Shown here one piece after another: positions 44,189 through 53,818 of a DNA stretch of 64,000 nt. Source of the DNA: Bacteroides sp. (lineage in GTDB: Bacteria; Bacteroidota; Bacteroidia; Bacteroidales; Bacteroidaceae). The notes beneath the pieces are model-generated. The model was not told where the DNA came from. It did no database searches and saw only the letters and a program-made list of their open reading frames with translations. The first letter of the stretch is position 1. Each line of letters opens with the position of its first letter. A program made the position numbers and the translations under genes. The stretch lies in the NCBI GenBank assembly GCA_017472925.1, contig JAFUNS010000047.1:1-64000 (forward strand). Reading direction: 5' to 3'.

Positions 44189-45184
44189 ATGGTAAATTAC
44201 AAAGAATTAGGTTTGGTAAACACAAGAGATATGTTTGCTAAGGCAGTTAAGGGTGGCTATGCTATTCCTGCTTTCAACTTTAACACAATGGAGCAAATGC
44301 AAGCAATTGTACAAGCTGCCGTTGAAACAAAGTCTCCAGTTATCATGCAAGTTTCTAAGGGTGCCCGCAACTATGCTAACGGTACTATCCTCCGTAACCT
44401 TGCTAAGGGTGCTGTAGAGTATGCTAAGGAACTTGGCTGCGAAAACCCTGAAATCGTTCTTCACCTTGACCATGGTGATTCTTTTGAAATCTGTAAAGAA
44501 TGTATCGATAATGGTTTCTCTTCTGTGATGATCGACGGTTCACACCTTCCTTACGAAGAAAACGTTGCACTTACCAAGAAGGTAGTTGACTACGCTCACC
44601 AATTCGACGTAACTGTTGAAGCTGAACTCGGTGTATTGGCCGGTGTTGAAGATGAAGTTTCTGCTGCAGAATCTCACTATACTAAGCCAGAAGAGGTAAT
44701 CGACTTCGCAACTCGTACAGGTTGCGATTCATTGGCTATCTCTATCGGTACTTCTCACGGTGCTCACAAGTTCACTCCCGAACAATGCACATTGGTAAAC
44801 GGCGTATTGGTTCCACCTCCATTGGCATTCGATATCCTTGCCGAAATCGAAGAAAAGCTTCCTGGATTCCCTATCGTACTTCACGGTTCTTCTTCAGTTC
44901 CTCAAGAGGAAGTTGAAACTATCAACAAGTATGGTGGTGCTTTGAAGGCCGCTATCGGTATTCCTGAAGACCAACTCCGTCAAGCTTCTAAGTCGGCTGT
45001 TTGCAAAATCAACATCGACTCAGACTCTCGTTTGGCTATGACTGCTGCTATTCGCAAGCACTTGGCTGAAAACCCATCTCACTTCGACCCACGTCAGTAC
45101 CTCAAACCTGCTCGTGACAACATGAAGAAGATGTACATTCACAAGATTGTAAACGTACTTGGTTCAGACAACAAGTTGGGTTAA
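44189..45184 (+). CDS. fba: Class II fructose-bisphosphate aldolase
   Basis: Zinc aldolase of glycolysis, 331 residues. The zinc and catalytic residues lie in IVLHLDHGDSFE and SVMIDGSHLPYEEN; the glycine-rich SISIGTSHGAHK and LHGSSSVPQEEV bind the phosphates. Codon use is strongly biased to a few codons, as in highly expressed genes of this window such as tsf and rpsB. It is monocistronic with a strong terminator. Confidence 0.95.
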   Translation: MVNYKELGLVNTRDMFAKAVKGGYAIPAFNFNTMEQMQAIVQAAVETKSPVIMQVSKGARNYANGTILRNLAKGAVEYAKELGCENPEIVLHLDHGDSFEICKECIDNGFSSVMIDGSHLPYEENVALTKKVVDYAHQFDVTVEAELGVLAGVEDEVSAAESHYTKPEEVIDFATRTGCDSLAISIGTSHGAHKFTPEQCTLVNGVLVPPPLAFDILAEIEEKLPGFPIVLHGSSSVPQEEVETINKYGGALKAAIGIPEDQLRQASKSAVCKINIDSDSRLAMTAAIRKHLAENPSHFDPRQYLKPARDNMKKMYIHKIVNVLGSDNKLG

Positions 45185-45201
45185 TGATTATATCATAAAT
45201 G

Positions 45202-45235
45202 AAAAGGCTGCTTCCTAAAAGAAGCAGCCTTTTTT
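45202..45235 (+). terminator. Terminator behind the aldolase gene
   Basis: A 13-bp perfect stem, AAAAGGCTGCTTC with GAAGCAGCCTTTT, loop CTAAAA, then T. It should work in both directions, as the next gene converges. Confidence 0.9.
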
Positions 45236-45254
45236 AATATAACAGTGATTGTTA

Positions 45255-45803
45255 TTATCTTGCAGCGAAGAAAGTAGTACTACCGATAGCAGCACGTGCA
45301 GCTGCAACTCCTTGCATATCGGGTATAACAGTCATAGAAGTACCATTTTGCATGTTGATGGAAACGGTTCCATTATCGTTCATCTTCACCAATTCGATGT
45401 TTTCTGTAGCGGTAACGGCATTCCAAGTCTTGGTTTCTTCATTATATACCAAATCCATTGATTGGTTGTCGGCTTTGTTAGTAATGGTATAACCATTTTC
45501 GTTGCTCTGTACCAAATAATCACCGTTTTCACCTTTTATTTCTTTGGTTTCGTTAGAGGCAACAGGATTTGAGCCCGACCAGAATTCAATGCTGTTCAGT
45601 ACAAGGACGTCTGCCAAATAAGCGATTTCATAAACAGGGACGATATGGAGGGCGATGAACAACAGCTCGTTTACAAACTTATTGCTTACTCCTTGGTTCC
45701 AGTCTTTCAGGTTATTCCACAATTTGAATGAACCGATACATGAAGTGAAAAGCATACTTCCGGCCAATACGGCGCATACCAAAGTCATTTTGTTCTTTCT
45801 CAT
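45255..45803 (-). CDS. DUF3332 lipoprotein
   Basis: Exported lipoprotein of 182 residues; lipobox FTSC (Cys22). The build fits DUF3332: FKLWNNLKDWNQGVSNKFVN after the signal, a hydrophobic segment (about residues 45-70), then a beta-rich C-terminal half. The function is unknown. ATG at 45809 is two codons upstream and possible. Confidence 0.85.
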   Translation of the reverse strand: MRKNKMTLVCAVLAGSMLFTSCIGSFKLWNNLKDWNQGVSNKFVNELLFIALHIVPVYEIAYLADVLVLNSIEFWSGSNPVASNETKEIKGENGDYLVQSNENGYTITNKADNQSMDLVYNEETKTWNAVTATENIELVKMNDNGTVSINMQNGTSMTVIPDMQGVAAARAAIGSTTFFAAR

Positions 45804-45919
45804 AATCATTTGATTTTAAATTTATAATTGTAAAATAATATGCATTTAGGTACTTTCTTGTTATTCTGTTAGTAGAATCGCGGGAAAGGAATTCAAAATG
45901 ATATTTATCCTTTCTGCTG

Positions 45920-45927
45920 CAAATTTA
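45920..45927 (-). promoter_or_regulatory. -7 box of the DUF3332 gene
   Basis: Minus strand TAAATTTG fits TAnnTTTG, but 116 bases in front of the start, so a long leader is implied. Confidence 0.4.
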
Positions 45928-45968
45928 GAACTTTTTATCAGATATAGAAACATATCCCGAAAAAAATG

Positions 45969-45976
45969 TATCTTTG
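45969..45976 (+). promoter_or_regulatory. -7 box of the MFS gene
   Basis: TATCTTTG fits TAnnTTTG, 40 bases in front of the start. Confidence 0.6.
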
Positions 45977-46016
45977 TGCAATCATGTTGAATAATTATTA
46001 ACTAAATAATCAAAAA

Positions 46017-47411
46017 ATGAAAGAATTGGTTCAAAAAAAACTGAATGACTCGCCGTTCATGAGATGGACGGCATTGGTGTTGGTGGCATCGGCTATGTTC
46101 TTTGCCTACATGTTTGTCGATGTATTGTCTCCACTGCAAACTATGTTGGAAACACAGATTGATTGGAGTGCCGACACGTATGGAACTTTTGCAAGTTCTG
46201 AATATTTCTTGAATGTGTTTGTATTCTTCCTGATATTCGCAGGTATTATCCTCGATAAGATGGGAGTACGTTTCACCGCTATCCTCTCAGGATCTGTTAT
46301 GTTGATTGGTGGCGCTATTAAGCTTTATGCCATCAGCTCGTATTTTGTAGAGGGAAATGCACTTTATGACTTCTTGAATTCTTTCTGGACTTCTTTCCCT
46401 GCTAATGCTAAATTGGCTTCGGCTGGTTTTGCTATCTTTGGTTGTGGCGTGGAAATGGCCGGTATCACTGTATCTAAAGCTATTGTAAAATGGTTTACTG
46501 GTAAGGAAATGGCATTGGCTATGGGACTTGAAATGGCAATTGCCCGATTGGGTGTGTTTGCTGTATTTCGTTTGTCTCCTTATGTAGCAAATTTAGGTAC
46601 TCCCGATGCTGTTCGTCCGGTAGCAGTTGTTTGCGGTTTGCTTTGTGTAGGTCTGATTTCGTTTATCGTCTATTCGATAATGGATAAAAAGCTCGATGCC
46701 CAATTGGGTGCAGCTGCCGCAGGCGAACCGGAAGATCCATTCAAAGTGAGCGATTTGGGTAAGCTCTTTACCAGTAAGACTTTCTTGATTGTAGCAGGTC
46801 TTTGCGTTCTTTATTATTCGGCTATCTTCCCATTCCAAAAGTTTGCTACCAGTATGTTGGAAAATCGTTTGGATATGTCAACCGAAGATGCTTCGGCATT
46901 GTTCTCTTGGTTCCCAGTTGGTGCCATGATACTTACTCCATTGTTAGGATGGTTCCTTGATAATAAAGGTAAAGGTGCTACAATGTTGATTTCAGGAGCC
47001 TTGCTGATGAGTGCATGCCATTTGATCTTTGCTATTTATCCATTGAGCGGTGACACTTCCAGTTATGTAGTGGCATACGCAGCTATTATCCTTTTGGGTG
47101 TATCTTTCTCATTGGTACCTGCTGCTTTGTGGCCTTCTGTTCCTAAGTTGGTGGAAAACCGTTATTTGGGTTCGGCTTATTCAGTTATTTTCTGGATTCA
47201 GAACATTGGTTTGTGGGCATTCCCTATTATTATTGGTAAAGCTTTGGTGTGGGCCAATCCTGGTGTAGAGGCTGGAGGTCAGTATGATTATAAGGTACCG
47301 ATGTTGATATTTGCCAGCTTAGGCGTATTTGCCTTCCTCTTAGGAATTTGGTTGAAGGCTGAAGACAAGAAAAAGAAGTATGGTTTGGAAGAACCGAATA
47401 TCAAGAAATAA
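46017..47411 (+). CDS. MFS transporter
   Basis: Inner membrane protein of 464 residues with about 12 hydrophobic segments and a central cytoplasmic loop (DKKLDAQLGAAAAGEPEDPF). The motif between segments 2 and 3, GIILDKMGVRFTAILSG, is the major facilitator signature, and its second-half counterpart is LGWFLDNKGKGATML. The substrate is not known; lack of large neighbouring operon partners gives no hint. Confidence 0.88.
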   Translation: MKELVQKKLNDSPFMRWTALVLVASAMFFAYMFVDVLSPLQTMLETQIDWSADTYGTFASSEYFLNVFVFFLIFAGIILDKMGVRFTAILSGSVMLIGGAIKLYAISSYFVEGNALYDFLNSFWTSFPANAKLASAGFAIFGCGVEMAGITVSKAIVKWFTGKEMALAMGLEMAIARLGVFAVFRLSPYVANLGTPDAVRPVAVVCGLLCVGLISFIVYSIMDKKLDAQLGAAAAGEPEDPFKVSDLGKLFTSKTFLIVAGLCVLYYSAIFPFQKFATSMLENRLDMSTEDASALFSWFPVGAMILTPLLGWFLDNKGKGATMLISGALLMSACHLIFAIYPLSGDTSSYVVAYAAIILLGVSFSLVPAALWPSVPKLVENRYLGSAYSVIFWIQNIGLWAFPIIIGKALVWANPGVEAGGQYDYKVPMLIFASLGVFAFLLGIWLKAEDKKKKYGLEEPNIKK

Positions 47412-47448
47412 TATGATATAAAAAGAGAGTGTGTCATAATATAATTTA

Positions 47449-47595
47449 GGCACGGATTACACGGATTGCACGGATAAATTTGATGTAAAACATACACTAG
47501 AGACCGTGCTAATCCGTGACGTGTTGTTGAGGACTTCGTCCGAAAAAATCCGTGCCTAAAAATAAGTGGATGCGTATTTTGATACACCCACTTAT
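47449..47595 (-). repeat. Composite two-hairpin repeat, copy 3 (inverted)
   Basis: The palindrome GGCACGGATTACACGGATTG... to ATCCGTGCC fills 47449-47556, and the GTGGATG hairpin follows at 47562-47595. Read on the minus strand the order equals copies 1 and 2. This copy has about 25 extra bases near 47519-47545, with the small hairpin GGACTTCGTCC. Confidence 0.82.
47562..47595 (-). terminator. Hairpin between converging MFS and DUF4831 genes
   Basis: ATAAGTGGATGCGTA pairs with ATACACCCACTTAT through wobble pairs. Its T-rich side in the minus direction (AAAAATAAG on the plus strand) suits the end of the DUF4831 gene. Confidence 0.6.
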
Positions 47596-47612
47596 ATTGT
47601 CCATCTTTTATT

Positions 47613-48662
47613 TTAATCCTTGTCTATTTTAACGATTCCCCCTGTGATAGGATCAAAAATGACACGAGTATTTACTTTTTTATTGAATAAACTGTTGACT
47701 AACACTTCGGTTTCTCCTAATTGGGCAAAAGAAATTTCGTGTTCGTAATACACCTTATGGTTATCTTTTATAGTTACAAGAGCTTTTCCTGGAATGTTAT
47801 AGATAACTCCGTTCAATTGTTTCTTCTTCATACCTTCCTCATCGGCTGGTGGAAGAGTGTTTTGAGAAATGATGGAAATGTAAACCGGTTCACCGGCTAA
47901 ATTATCTGCATTCAAAATGCCTAATTTGCTGGAAATACGGCAGATAACTTTGTTCTTAATATCTTTATCCGGGCTTATAGTGAAAGTAAATGTCTTTTCG
48001 GTTACTTCGGTGAAACCGGCAAACATTTCTGTTAAAGCCTTTTCCTGAGCGTTTAAGTTGTCCAGCATAATTTGGAGTGCATCACCATCCTTTGGCATAT
48101 AGTCGGCCTGTCCACGGGTGAGGCTGTTCTTGCTCTCCCGAATGTTATAGATTTCTTTTGCTACCAATTCGGCCATTTTGATGCTTGAACCTGCCATCAA
48201 AATTTCTTCGGTCATAAAATTGCGCGGATTCACACGCTCTGTTTTCTTGACCGCTGCTTTTTGAGGGATAACATCTTCTGGCACATTTGTATTAATGGCT
48301 CGGATAATTCCTTCTTTGGTCAGTTGCACTTCTGAAGCAACTGATTTATCTTTTAATTTGATGGAATAGGCCCTTTCTGGGTTTGGGACGCCTTTAGGAG
48401 TCACTTCAATGGATTGAAGATTCCATTGCACTTGTGGTTTAGGAGCCACATTTTGCAAACGCAGATATCGGTCGGCATATTGACAAAATTCTCCAGGAGT
48501 ATAAGTGGTTTTGGTAGCGGTAACCTTTATTTCTAATTCTGTTTTGGGAAGATAATAAACAATACCTTCCGGCGTAGCACCAGGAGTGTATGGCGTTACA
48601 TCTTGTGCATGGAGATTCCATGCAGTCAACAAACTAATAGCAATGATTCCTTGTTTTAACAT
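47613..48662 (-). CDS. Secreted DUF4831 protein
   Basis: Exported protein of 349 residues with a signal peptide (MLKQGIIAISLLTAWNLHAQ). The sequence fits DUF4831: YTPGATPEGIVYYLPKTELEIKV at the mature start and NTRVIFDPITGGIVKIDKD at the end. It has an LLxxA-type exported start without lipobox. The function is unknown. Its own promoter box lies 29 bases upstream. Confidence 0.85.
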   Translation of the reverse strand: MLKQGIIAISLLTAWNLHAQDVTPYTPGATPEGIVYYLPKTELEIKVTATKTTYTPGEFCQYADRYLRLQNVAPKPQVQWNLQSIEVTPKGVPNPERAYSIKLKDKSVASEVQLTKEGIIRAINTNVPEDVIPQKAAVKKTERVNPRNFMTEEILMAGSSIKMAELVAKEIYNIRESKNSLTRGQADYMPKDGDALQIMLDNLNAQEKALTEMFAGFTEVTEKTFTFTISPDKDIKNKVICRISSKLGILNADNLAGEPVYISIISQNTLPPADEEGMKKKQLNGVIYNIPGKALVTIKDNHKVYYEHEISFAQLGETEVLVNSLFNKKVNTRVIFDPITGGIVKIDKD

Positions 48663-48690
48663 TATTCTATCTTTTCTTTTATGTGACAGG

Positions 48691-48698
48691 CAAATATA
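48691..48698 (-). promoter_or_regulatory. -7 box of the DUF4831 gene
   Basis: Minus strand TATATTTG fits TAnnTTTG, 28 bases in front of the start. Confidence 0.55.
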
Positions 48699-48725
48699 GC
48701 GATTCTTTCTTATATTTTATAGGCT

Positions 48726-50234
48726 TCAGGAAATTTTCTTCCAAGCTTGTGGCAATGCTGCTATGATATCTCCAGAAGTCATGCCTATTTGCGACATTGT
48801 TTCAGCGGCTATATCACCGGCCAAACCATGAACATATACACCTAATTGACAGGCTTCTTCTTGGCTGTATCCTTGCGCTAAAAGAGCTAACAGAATGCCA
48901 GTGAGTACATCACCGCTTCCTGCTGTTGCCATTCCCGGATTTCCGGTAGGATTTAAGAAGCAACGGCCATCGGGGTTAACGATAATTGTCCAGGCGCCTT
49001 TGACAATGATATAACTATGTAGGTAAGCAGCCAGTTCCTTTACTTTGGTCAAACGCTCATAAGTGTCCATGCATTTCCCGGTCAGTCGTTCCAGTTCCCC
49101 TAAATGAGGAGTTAGAATGCTTTGTTTCGGTAGTCGGCTTAACCAGTTGCGATGACTACTCAGTATATTGATGGCATCAGCGTCAAGTACCACAGGTATG
49201 TTGCTGGCTTGTATCTGTTCCATCATGGCAAGGGCGGTGTCTTCTTCTTGCCCTAATCCCGGACCAATGGCAAGAGCTTTGTATTTACTTAAGTCTACAG
49301 GTTCAGCAAAATATCGTTCATGGATGTCTGTTTGTACGATAGCTTCGGGCACAGTAGTTTGAAGCAGGTCGTGATTGTAAATGGGAACATGGACGGTCAA
49401 TAGCCCAATTCCTGATCGTAAACAGGCCTTAGCCGATAAAATGGAAGCTCCTGCCATACCATAAGATCCGGCTATCAGGAGTCCATGACCGAAACTGCCT
49501 TTATGTGCAAATCGTTTTCGCGGCTTGATTAATGAGCGGATTTGTTCTTCTTCTAATATAGAATAAGGACTTTCGGCTGCTTGGATAAAAGATTGCTTCA
49601 GCCCGATATCCAATAATTCCCATTCTCCCACTATCTCTTCGTTCTCGGGGAAGAAGAAGGAAAGTTTGGGTAGTTGTATGCTTAAAGTAACATCGGCCCG
49701 GACAATGTGCGGACGAATGTTGTAAGTATTGTCTTCTCCCATCAATCCGGAAGGGATGTCAATGGCAACTACAGTTGCTTTGGAAGCGTTGATGTATTTT
49801 ACTACAGCTGCAAAGCCTCCGTTCAGTGGTTTGTTCAATCCGGTGCCGAATAAACCATCAATGACGACATGGTTTTCTGTAAGGATGGGTGGATCGAATT
49901 GGGTACTTATTTCTGTAAAATAGATAGAACCACATGTCTTTAAACGATGCAAGTTTGTTTGGCATTCTTCCGAAAGTCTCCCCTTAGTATTGAATAGGAA
50001 AACTTCTACGTGGTAGCTCTTTTGTGAAAGCATGCGTGCTACGGCAAGTGCATCGCCCCCATTATTGCCGGGGCCGGCAAAGACAACTATAGGATGAGAA
50101 GTATCCCAACGGCGGATAATGGCCTCGGTCAATGCTTGGGCAGCCCGTTCCATTAAGTCGATGGAGGCAATGGGTTCTTGCTCCATGGTGTATTTGTCCA
50201 GTTCCTTCAGTTGGTTACTCGATAGAATTTTCAT
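48726..50234 (-). CDS. nnr: Bifunctional NAD(P)HX epimerase and ADP-dependent dehydratase
   Basis: Repair enzyme of 502 residues that converts hydrated NADH and NADPH back to the active forms. The N-terminal epimerase (YjeF-N) domain covers about 1-215 with VFAGPGNNGGDALAVARML. The C-terminal carbokinase-like dehydratase has GPGLGQEEDTALAM and GNPGMATAGSGDVLTGILLA. ATG at 50243 is three codons upstream; 50234 (MKILSSNQ) is chosen as the usual start. Confidence 0.93.
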   Translation of the reverse strand: MKILSSNQLKELDKYTMEQEPIASIDLMERAAQALTEAIIRRWDTSHPIVVFAGPGNNGGDALAVARMLSQKSYHVEVFLFNTKGRLSEECQTNLHRLKTCGSIYFTEISTQFDPPILTENHVVIDGLFGTGLNKPLNGGFAAVVKYINASKATVVAIDIPSGLMGEDNTYNIRPHIVRADVTLSIQLPKLSFFFPENEEIVGEWELLDIGLKQSFIQAAESPYSILEEEQIRSLIKPRKRFAHKGSFGHGLLIAGSYGMAGASILSAKACLRSGIGLLTVHVPIYNHDLLQTTVPEAIVQTDIHERYFAEPVDLSKYKALAIGPGLGQEEDTALAMMEQIQASNIPVVLDADAINILSSHRNWLSRLPKQSILTPHLGELERLTGKCMDTYERLTKVKELAAYLHSYIIVKGAWTIIVNPDGRCFLNPTGNPGMATAGSGDVLTGILLALLAQGYSQEEACQLGVYVHGLAGDIAAETMSQIGMTSGDIIAALPQAWKKIS

Positions 50235-50256
50235 ATATGTCAAGCTAATTTGGGTA

Positions 50257-50264
50257 CAAAGATA
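50257..50264 (-). promoter_or_regulatory. -7 box of nnr
   Basis: Minus strand TATCTTTG fits TAnnTTTG, 22 bases in front of the start. Confidence 0.55.
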
Positions 50265-50318
50265 GCACTATTTGTAAAAAGAGGGGGTGGGAAATGCGGG
50301 ATACTTAGAAGAAATTAT

Positions 50319-50326
50319 TATTTTTG
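50319..50326 (+). promoter_or_regulatory. -7 box of the adk operon
   Basis: TATTTTTG fits TAnnTTTG, 34 bases in front of adk. Confidence 0.6.
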
Positions 50327-50360
50327 CACCAATTTATACAACTAAAGAAATTAGAAAGAA

Positions 50361-50930
50361 ATGTTGAACATTGTTATTTTTGGTGCACCAGGTTCAGGCA
50401 AAGGTACTCAAAGTGCACGTATTGTAGAAATGTATGGCATCAATCACATCTCGACAGGTGATGTGCTTCGTGCAGAAATCAAGGCAGGAACAGAATTGGG
50501 AAGGACTGCTAAAGGTTATATTGACCAAGGCCAATTGTTGCCTGACGAATTGATTATTGATATTTTGGCAAGTACTTTGGATAGCTTCAAGGAAAGTAAG
50601 GGAGTAATATTCGATGGCTTCCCAAGAACCATTGCGCAAGCTGAAGCATTGAAGAAAATGTTGGCAGAACGTAGCCAAGAAGTATCTGTAATGCTTGATT
50701 TGGATGTGCCTGAAGAAGAATTGATGACTCGCTTGATTAAGCGTGGTCAAGAATCAGGTCGTGCCGATGATAATGAAGAAACCATCAAGAAGCGTTTGGT
50801 AGTTTATCATTCACAGACTTCTCCATTGATTGATTGGTATAAGAATGAAGGTAAATACCAACATATCCAGGGAGTGGGTACTATGGAAGATATTTTTGCT
50901 GAAATATCAGAAGTGATTAATAAGATTTAA
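50361..50930 (+). CDS. adk: Adenylate kinase
   Basis: Enzyme of 189 residues, AMP + ATP to 2 ADP. The P-loop FGAPGSGKGTQS is at residues 6-17, the AMP site in HISTGDVLRAEI and DGFPRTIAQAEAL. The lid is the short form without zinc cysteines. It is followed closely by obg, pgeF and two small genes, probably one transcript. Confidence 0.96.
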   Translation: MLNIVIFGAPGSGKGTQSARIVEMYGINHISTGDVLRAEIKAGTELGRTAKGYIDQGQLLPDELIIDILASTLDSFKESKGVIFDGFPRTIAQAEALKKMLAERSQEVSVMLDLDVPEEELMTRLIKRGQESGRADDNEETIKKRLVVYHSQTSPLIDWYKNEGKYQHIQGVGTMEDIFAEISEVINKI

Positions 50931-50950
50931 TAGAATAAATTGAAGGACTA

Positions 50951-52138
50951 ATGGCTGAATCTAATTTTGTTGACTATGTGAAGATTTATTGCCGCTCAGG
51001 AAAGGGCGGAAGAGGCTCTGTGCATATGCATCGTGCCAAATATACGCCTAATGGAGGCCCTGATGGCGGTGATGGCGGTAGAGGAGGCCATGTTATCTTA
51101 CGTGGTAACCGTAACTATTGGACTTTGCTCCATTTGAGATATGACCGTCATGCGTTTGCTACTCATGGAGGCAATGGCTCTAAGAATAAGAGTTTCGGCA
51201 AGGATGGAGAGGATAAGATTATCGAAGTGCCTTGTGGAACAGTGGCTTATAATGCAGAAACAGGGGAATATTTGTGCGATATTACCGAACATGGCCAGGA
51301 AGTAGTGCTTCTGAAAGGAGGTCGCGGAGGTTTAGGTAACTGGCATTTCCGTACAGCTACTCGTCAGGCGCCTCGTTTTGCACAACCGGGCGAACCTATG
51401 CAAGAGCTTACTGTAATTCTTGAATTGAAGATGTTGGCCGATGTTGGTTTGGTTGGATTCCCCAATGCAGGGAAGTCTACTTTGCTCTCGTCGGTTTCGG
51501 CTGCCCGTCCTAAGATTGCCAACTACCCTTTTACTACGTTGGAGCCTAATTTGGGTATTGTCTCACATCGTGAAGGTACCTCCTTCGTAATGGCAGATAT
51601 TCCAGGTATTATCGAAGGTGCCAGTGAAGGAAAAGGATTGGGACTCCGTTTCTTACGCCATATTGAACGCAATTCATTGTTGCTTTTTATGGTGCCGGGG
51701 GATACGGACGATATTCGTAAGGAATATGATATTCTGTTGAACGAATTGGCACGATTCAATCCTGAGATGCTCGATAAGCAGCGTGTGTTGGCTATAACCA
51801 AGAGTGATATGCTCGATGAAGAATTGATAGAGATGCTGGAACCCGGATTGCCGGAAAATGTACCGCATATCTTTATATCTTCCATCACAGGTATGGGTAT
51901 CCAGCAATTGAAGGATATTCTTTGGGAAGAACTGAATAAAGAAAGTAATAAATTGGGTGGTGCAAGTACCGAATCCATTGTACATCGTGCTAAGGATGTA
52001 ATCAAGCTTCAGCAGGAGTTGAAGGATATGGGTGAAGACGAAGAATTCACTTTTGAGTACGAGGACGATGATTTTGAGGATGACTTTGAATACGAGTACG
52101 AAGAAGAGGATTGGGACGACGAAGATAACGAAGAATGA
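50951..52138 (+). CDS. obg: GTPase Obg
   Basis: Ribosome-linked GTPase of 395 residues. The glycine-rich Obg fold covers residues 1-160 ([15 protein letters not shown]). The G domain has [15 protein letters not shown] near residue 167, [16 protein letters not shown] and the TKSD base-recognition motif. The C-terminus is a very acidic tail of about 45 residues, mostly Glu, Asp and Tyr, in place of the usual OCT domain. The stop overlaps the start of pgeF by 4 bases. Confidence 0.95.
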   Translation: MAESNFVDYVKIYCRSGKGGRGSVHMHRAKYTPNGGPDGGDGGRGGHVILRGNRNYWTLLHLRYDRHAFATHGGNGSKNKSFGKDGEDKIIEVPCGTVAYNAETGEYLCDITEHGQEVVLLKGGRGGLGNWHFRTATRQAPRFAQPGEPMQELTVILELKMLADVGLVGFPNAGKSTLLSSVSAARPKIANYPFTTLEPNLGIVSHREGTSFVMADIPGIIEGASEGKGLGLRFLRHIERNSLLLFMVPGDTDDIRKEYDILLNELARFNPEMLDKQRVLAITKSDMLDEELIEMLEPGLPENVPHIFISSITGMGIQQLKDILWEELNKESNKLGGASTESIVHRAKDVIKLQQELKDMGEDEEFTFEYEDDDFEDDFEYEYEEEDWDDEDNEE

Positions 52139-52917
52139 AAGAACTGACTTCAGATAAGCGAATGTTGGAATACGGACAAATGAAGTCGTATTCCAACATT
52201 TCTTGTTTCTCTACTACCCGTTACGGAGGATATAGTGAGGGAAACTATGCTTCTTTCAATTGTACACATTATTGTGGAGATCAGGCAGAGCATGTTGCTC
52301 TGAACAAGGATTTGCTTTGTTCTTTATTATCTCCACGTCCAACCGCCTTGGTTATTCCCCGTCAGACACATAGTACGAATGTAAAAGTCATCACTTCTTC
52401 GGATGATATGCTCCATTTGGAGGAGGTGGATGCGGTAGTAACCCGTTTGCCAGGTTTTTGCCTTTGTGTATCTACGGCCGATTGTATTCCTGTTATGCTA
52501 TATGATAAGGAGAAGCAGGTGGTCGCGGCCATTCATGCCGGTTGGCGAGGTACTGTAGGACGTATTGTAGAGAAAACGATACATGTAATGAAAGATATCT
52601 ACCGTACCGATGAAAAGGATATAATTGCATGCATTGGCCCTGGTATTTCGTTGGAATCGTTCGAAGTGGGCGATGAAGTTTACCAAGCTTTCGAAGAAGC
52701 TGGCTTTGATATGTCGTTTATTGCCAGGAAATATGCCAAATGGCATATAGATTTATGGGAAGCCAACCGGTTGCAGCTGTTGGGCTTGGGGGTAAAAGAA
52801 GAACATATTGAAGTGGCGGGAATTTGTACATATCGGTCTTATGAGTCTTTTTTCTCAGCACGTAGGATGGGAATTCGGTCGGGACGTATCTTGTCAGGCA
52901 TTATGTTGCATAAATAA
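52135..52917 (+). CDS. pgeF: Peptidoglycan editing factor PgeF (YfiH family)
   Basis: A cytoplasmic protein of 260 residues of the DUF152 family, earlier called polyphenol oxidase or laccase-like; PgeF prevents L-Ser errors in murein precursors in Escherichia coli. The metal-type residues are visible in [23 protein letters not shown] and [14 protein letters not shown]. It begins in an ATGA overlap with obg. The stretch [17 protein letters not shown] is also a family mark. Confidence 0.9.
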   Translation: MKELTSDKRMLEYGQMKSYSNISCFSTTRYGGYSEGNYASFNCTHYCGDQAEHVALNKDLLCSLLSPRPTALVIPRQTHSTNVKVITSSDDMLHLEEVDAVVTRLPGFCLCVSTADCIPVMLYDKEKQVVAAIHAGWRGTVGRIVEKTIHVMKDIYRTDEKDIIACIGPGISLESFEVGDEVYQAFEEAGFDMSFIARKYAKWHIDLWEANRLQLLGLGVKEEHIEVAGICTYRSYESFFSARRMGIRSGRILSGIMLHK

Positions 52918-52926
52918 AGAGGAATT

Positions 52927-53586
52927 ATGAAAATAGAAGTATCGAAAGAAATCAGGGAAGCCTGTCCTTCGTTTGCGGGAATTGCTGTGCTGGCTACGGT
53001 AGAGAATACCCCTTATAGCGAAGCGTTATGGAAAAAGATTGATGAATTTACCATTCGTTATCGGGAAATGTATACAATCGATTCCATTAAGGATATGGTT
53101 ACTATCCGGGCTACCCGTGAAGCATATAAGAAGTGTGGTAAGGATCCGAGCCGTTATCGTCCTTCGGGGGAAGCGTTGTGTCGACGTATTCTTCGGGGAA
53201 TTCCGCTTTACCAAATTGATACGTTGGTGGATCTGATAAACCTTGTATCCATTCGCTTTGGATATTCTATTGGTGGGTTTGATGCAGATAAGATAGTAGG
53301 TTCTTCGTTGGAGTTAGGCATAGGAAAGGCTGGCGAACCTTATGAAGGTATTGGCAGAGGTACTCTTAATATTGAAGGTATGCCGGTGTATAGGGATGCA
53401 GAAGGTGGTATAGGTACTCCAACCAGTGATCACGAACGAACAAAGTTGGGATTGGAAACCACTCATCTGTTGACTATCATCAATGGATACAGCGGTAAGG
53501 ATGGTTTGCAAGAAGCTGCTGACTATATGGTGGAATTGTTAAAAGAATATGCTTCGGCTACGGAAGTGTCTGTTTTTGAATTTTAA
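52927..53586 (+). CDS. B3/B4 tRNA-binding domain protein
   Basis: A protein of 219 residues that is only the B3/B4 domain, the part that in the PheRS beta subunit edits Tyr-tRNA(Phe). Typical stretches are RATREAYKKCGKDPSRYRPS and LVDLINLVSIRFGYSIGGFD. Stand-alone members may edit mischarged tRNA, but this is not shown for this group. It starts 9 bases behind pgeF and its stop shares one base with the next gene's first start. Confidence 0.88.
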   Translation: MKIEVSKEIREACPSFAGIAVLATVENTPYSEALWKKIDEFTIRYREMYTIDSIKDMVTIRATREAYKKCGKDPSRYRPSGEALCRRILRGIPLYQIDTLVDLINLVSIRFGYSIGGFDADKIVGSSLELGIGKAGEPYEGIGRGTLNIEGMPVYRDAEGGIGTPTSDHERTKLGLETTHLLTIINGYSGKDGLQEAADYMVELLKEYASATEVSVFEF

Positions 53587-53789
53587 TGGGGAATTTTATG
53601 GATATAGAAAAGATTTTAACGCAAGGAGTGGTCTTTAAGAAAGGAAGTTCTTCAAGTAATCAAAAGGAAGATAAAGTAAAGACCAAGGCTAAAAAGAAAA
53701 CGTATATCACAGGACTTCACGGATCGGGTGCAGCTAAGATGAAAGCGGATATCCGTAAGAAGCGAGCCAATCGTCATAAAGGGAAATAA
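53586..53789 (+). CDS. Small basic protein of unknown function
   Basis: A protein of 67 residues (63 if the ATG at 53598 is used, which has GGGGA in front). The N-terminus MDIEKILTQGVVFKKGSSSS is followed by a strongly basic part (KVKTKAKKKTYITGL and KADIRKKRANRHKGK). It could bind nucleic acid. No family is recognised. It closes the adk-obg-pgeF run. Confidence 0.65.
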   Translation: MGNFMDIEKILTQGVVFKKGSSSSNQKEDKVKTKAKKKTYITGLHGSGAAKMKADIRKKRANRHKGK

Positions 53790-53818
53790 CAAGGAAAGAT
53801 AATTCGTTCCTCTTTTTA

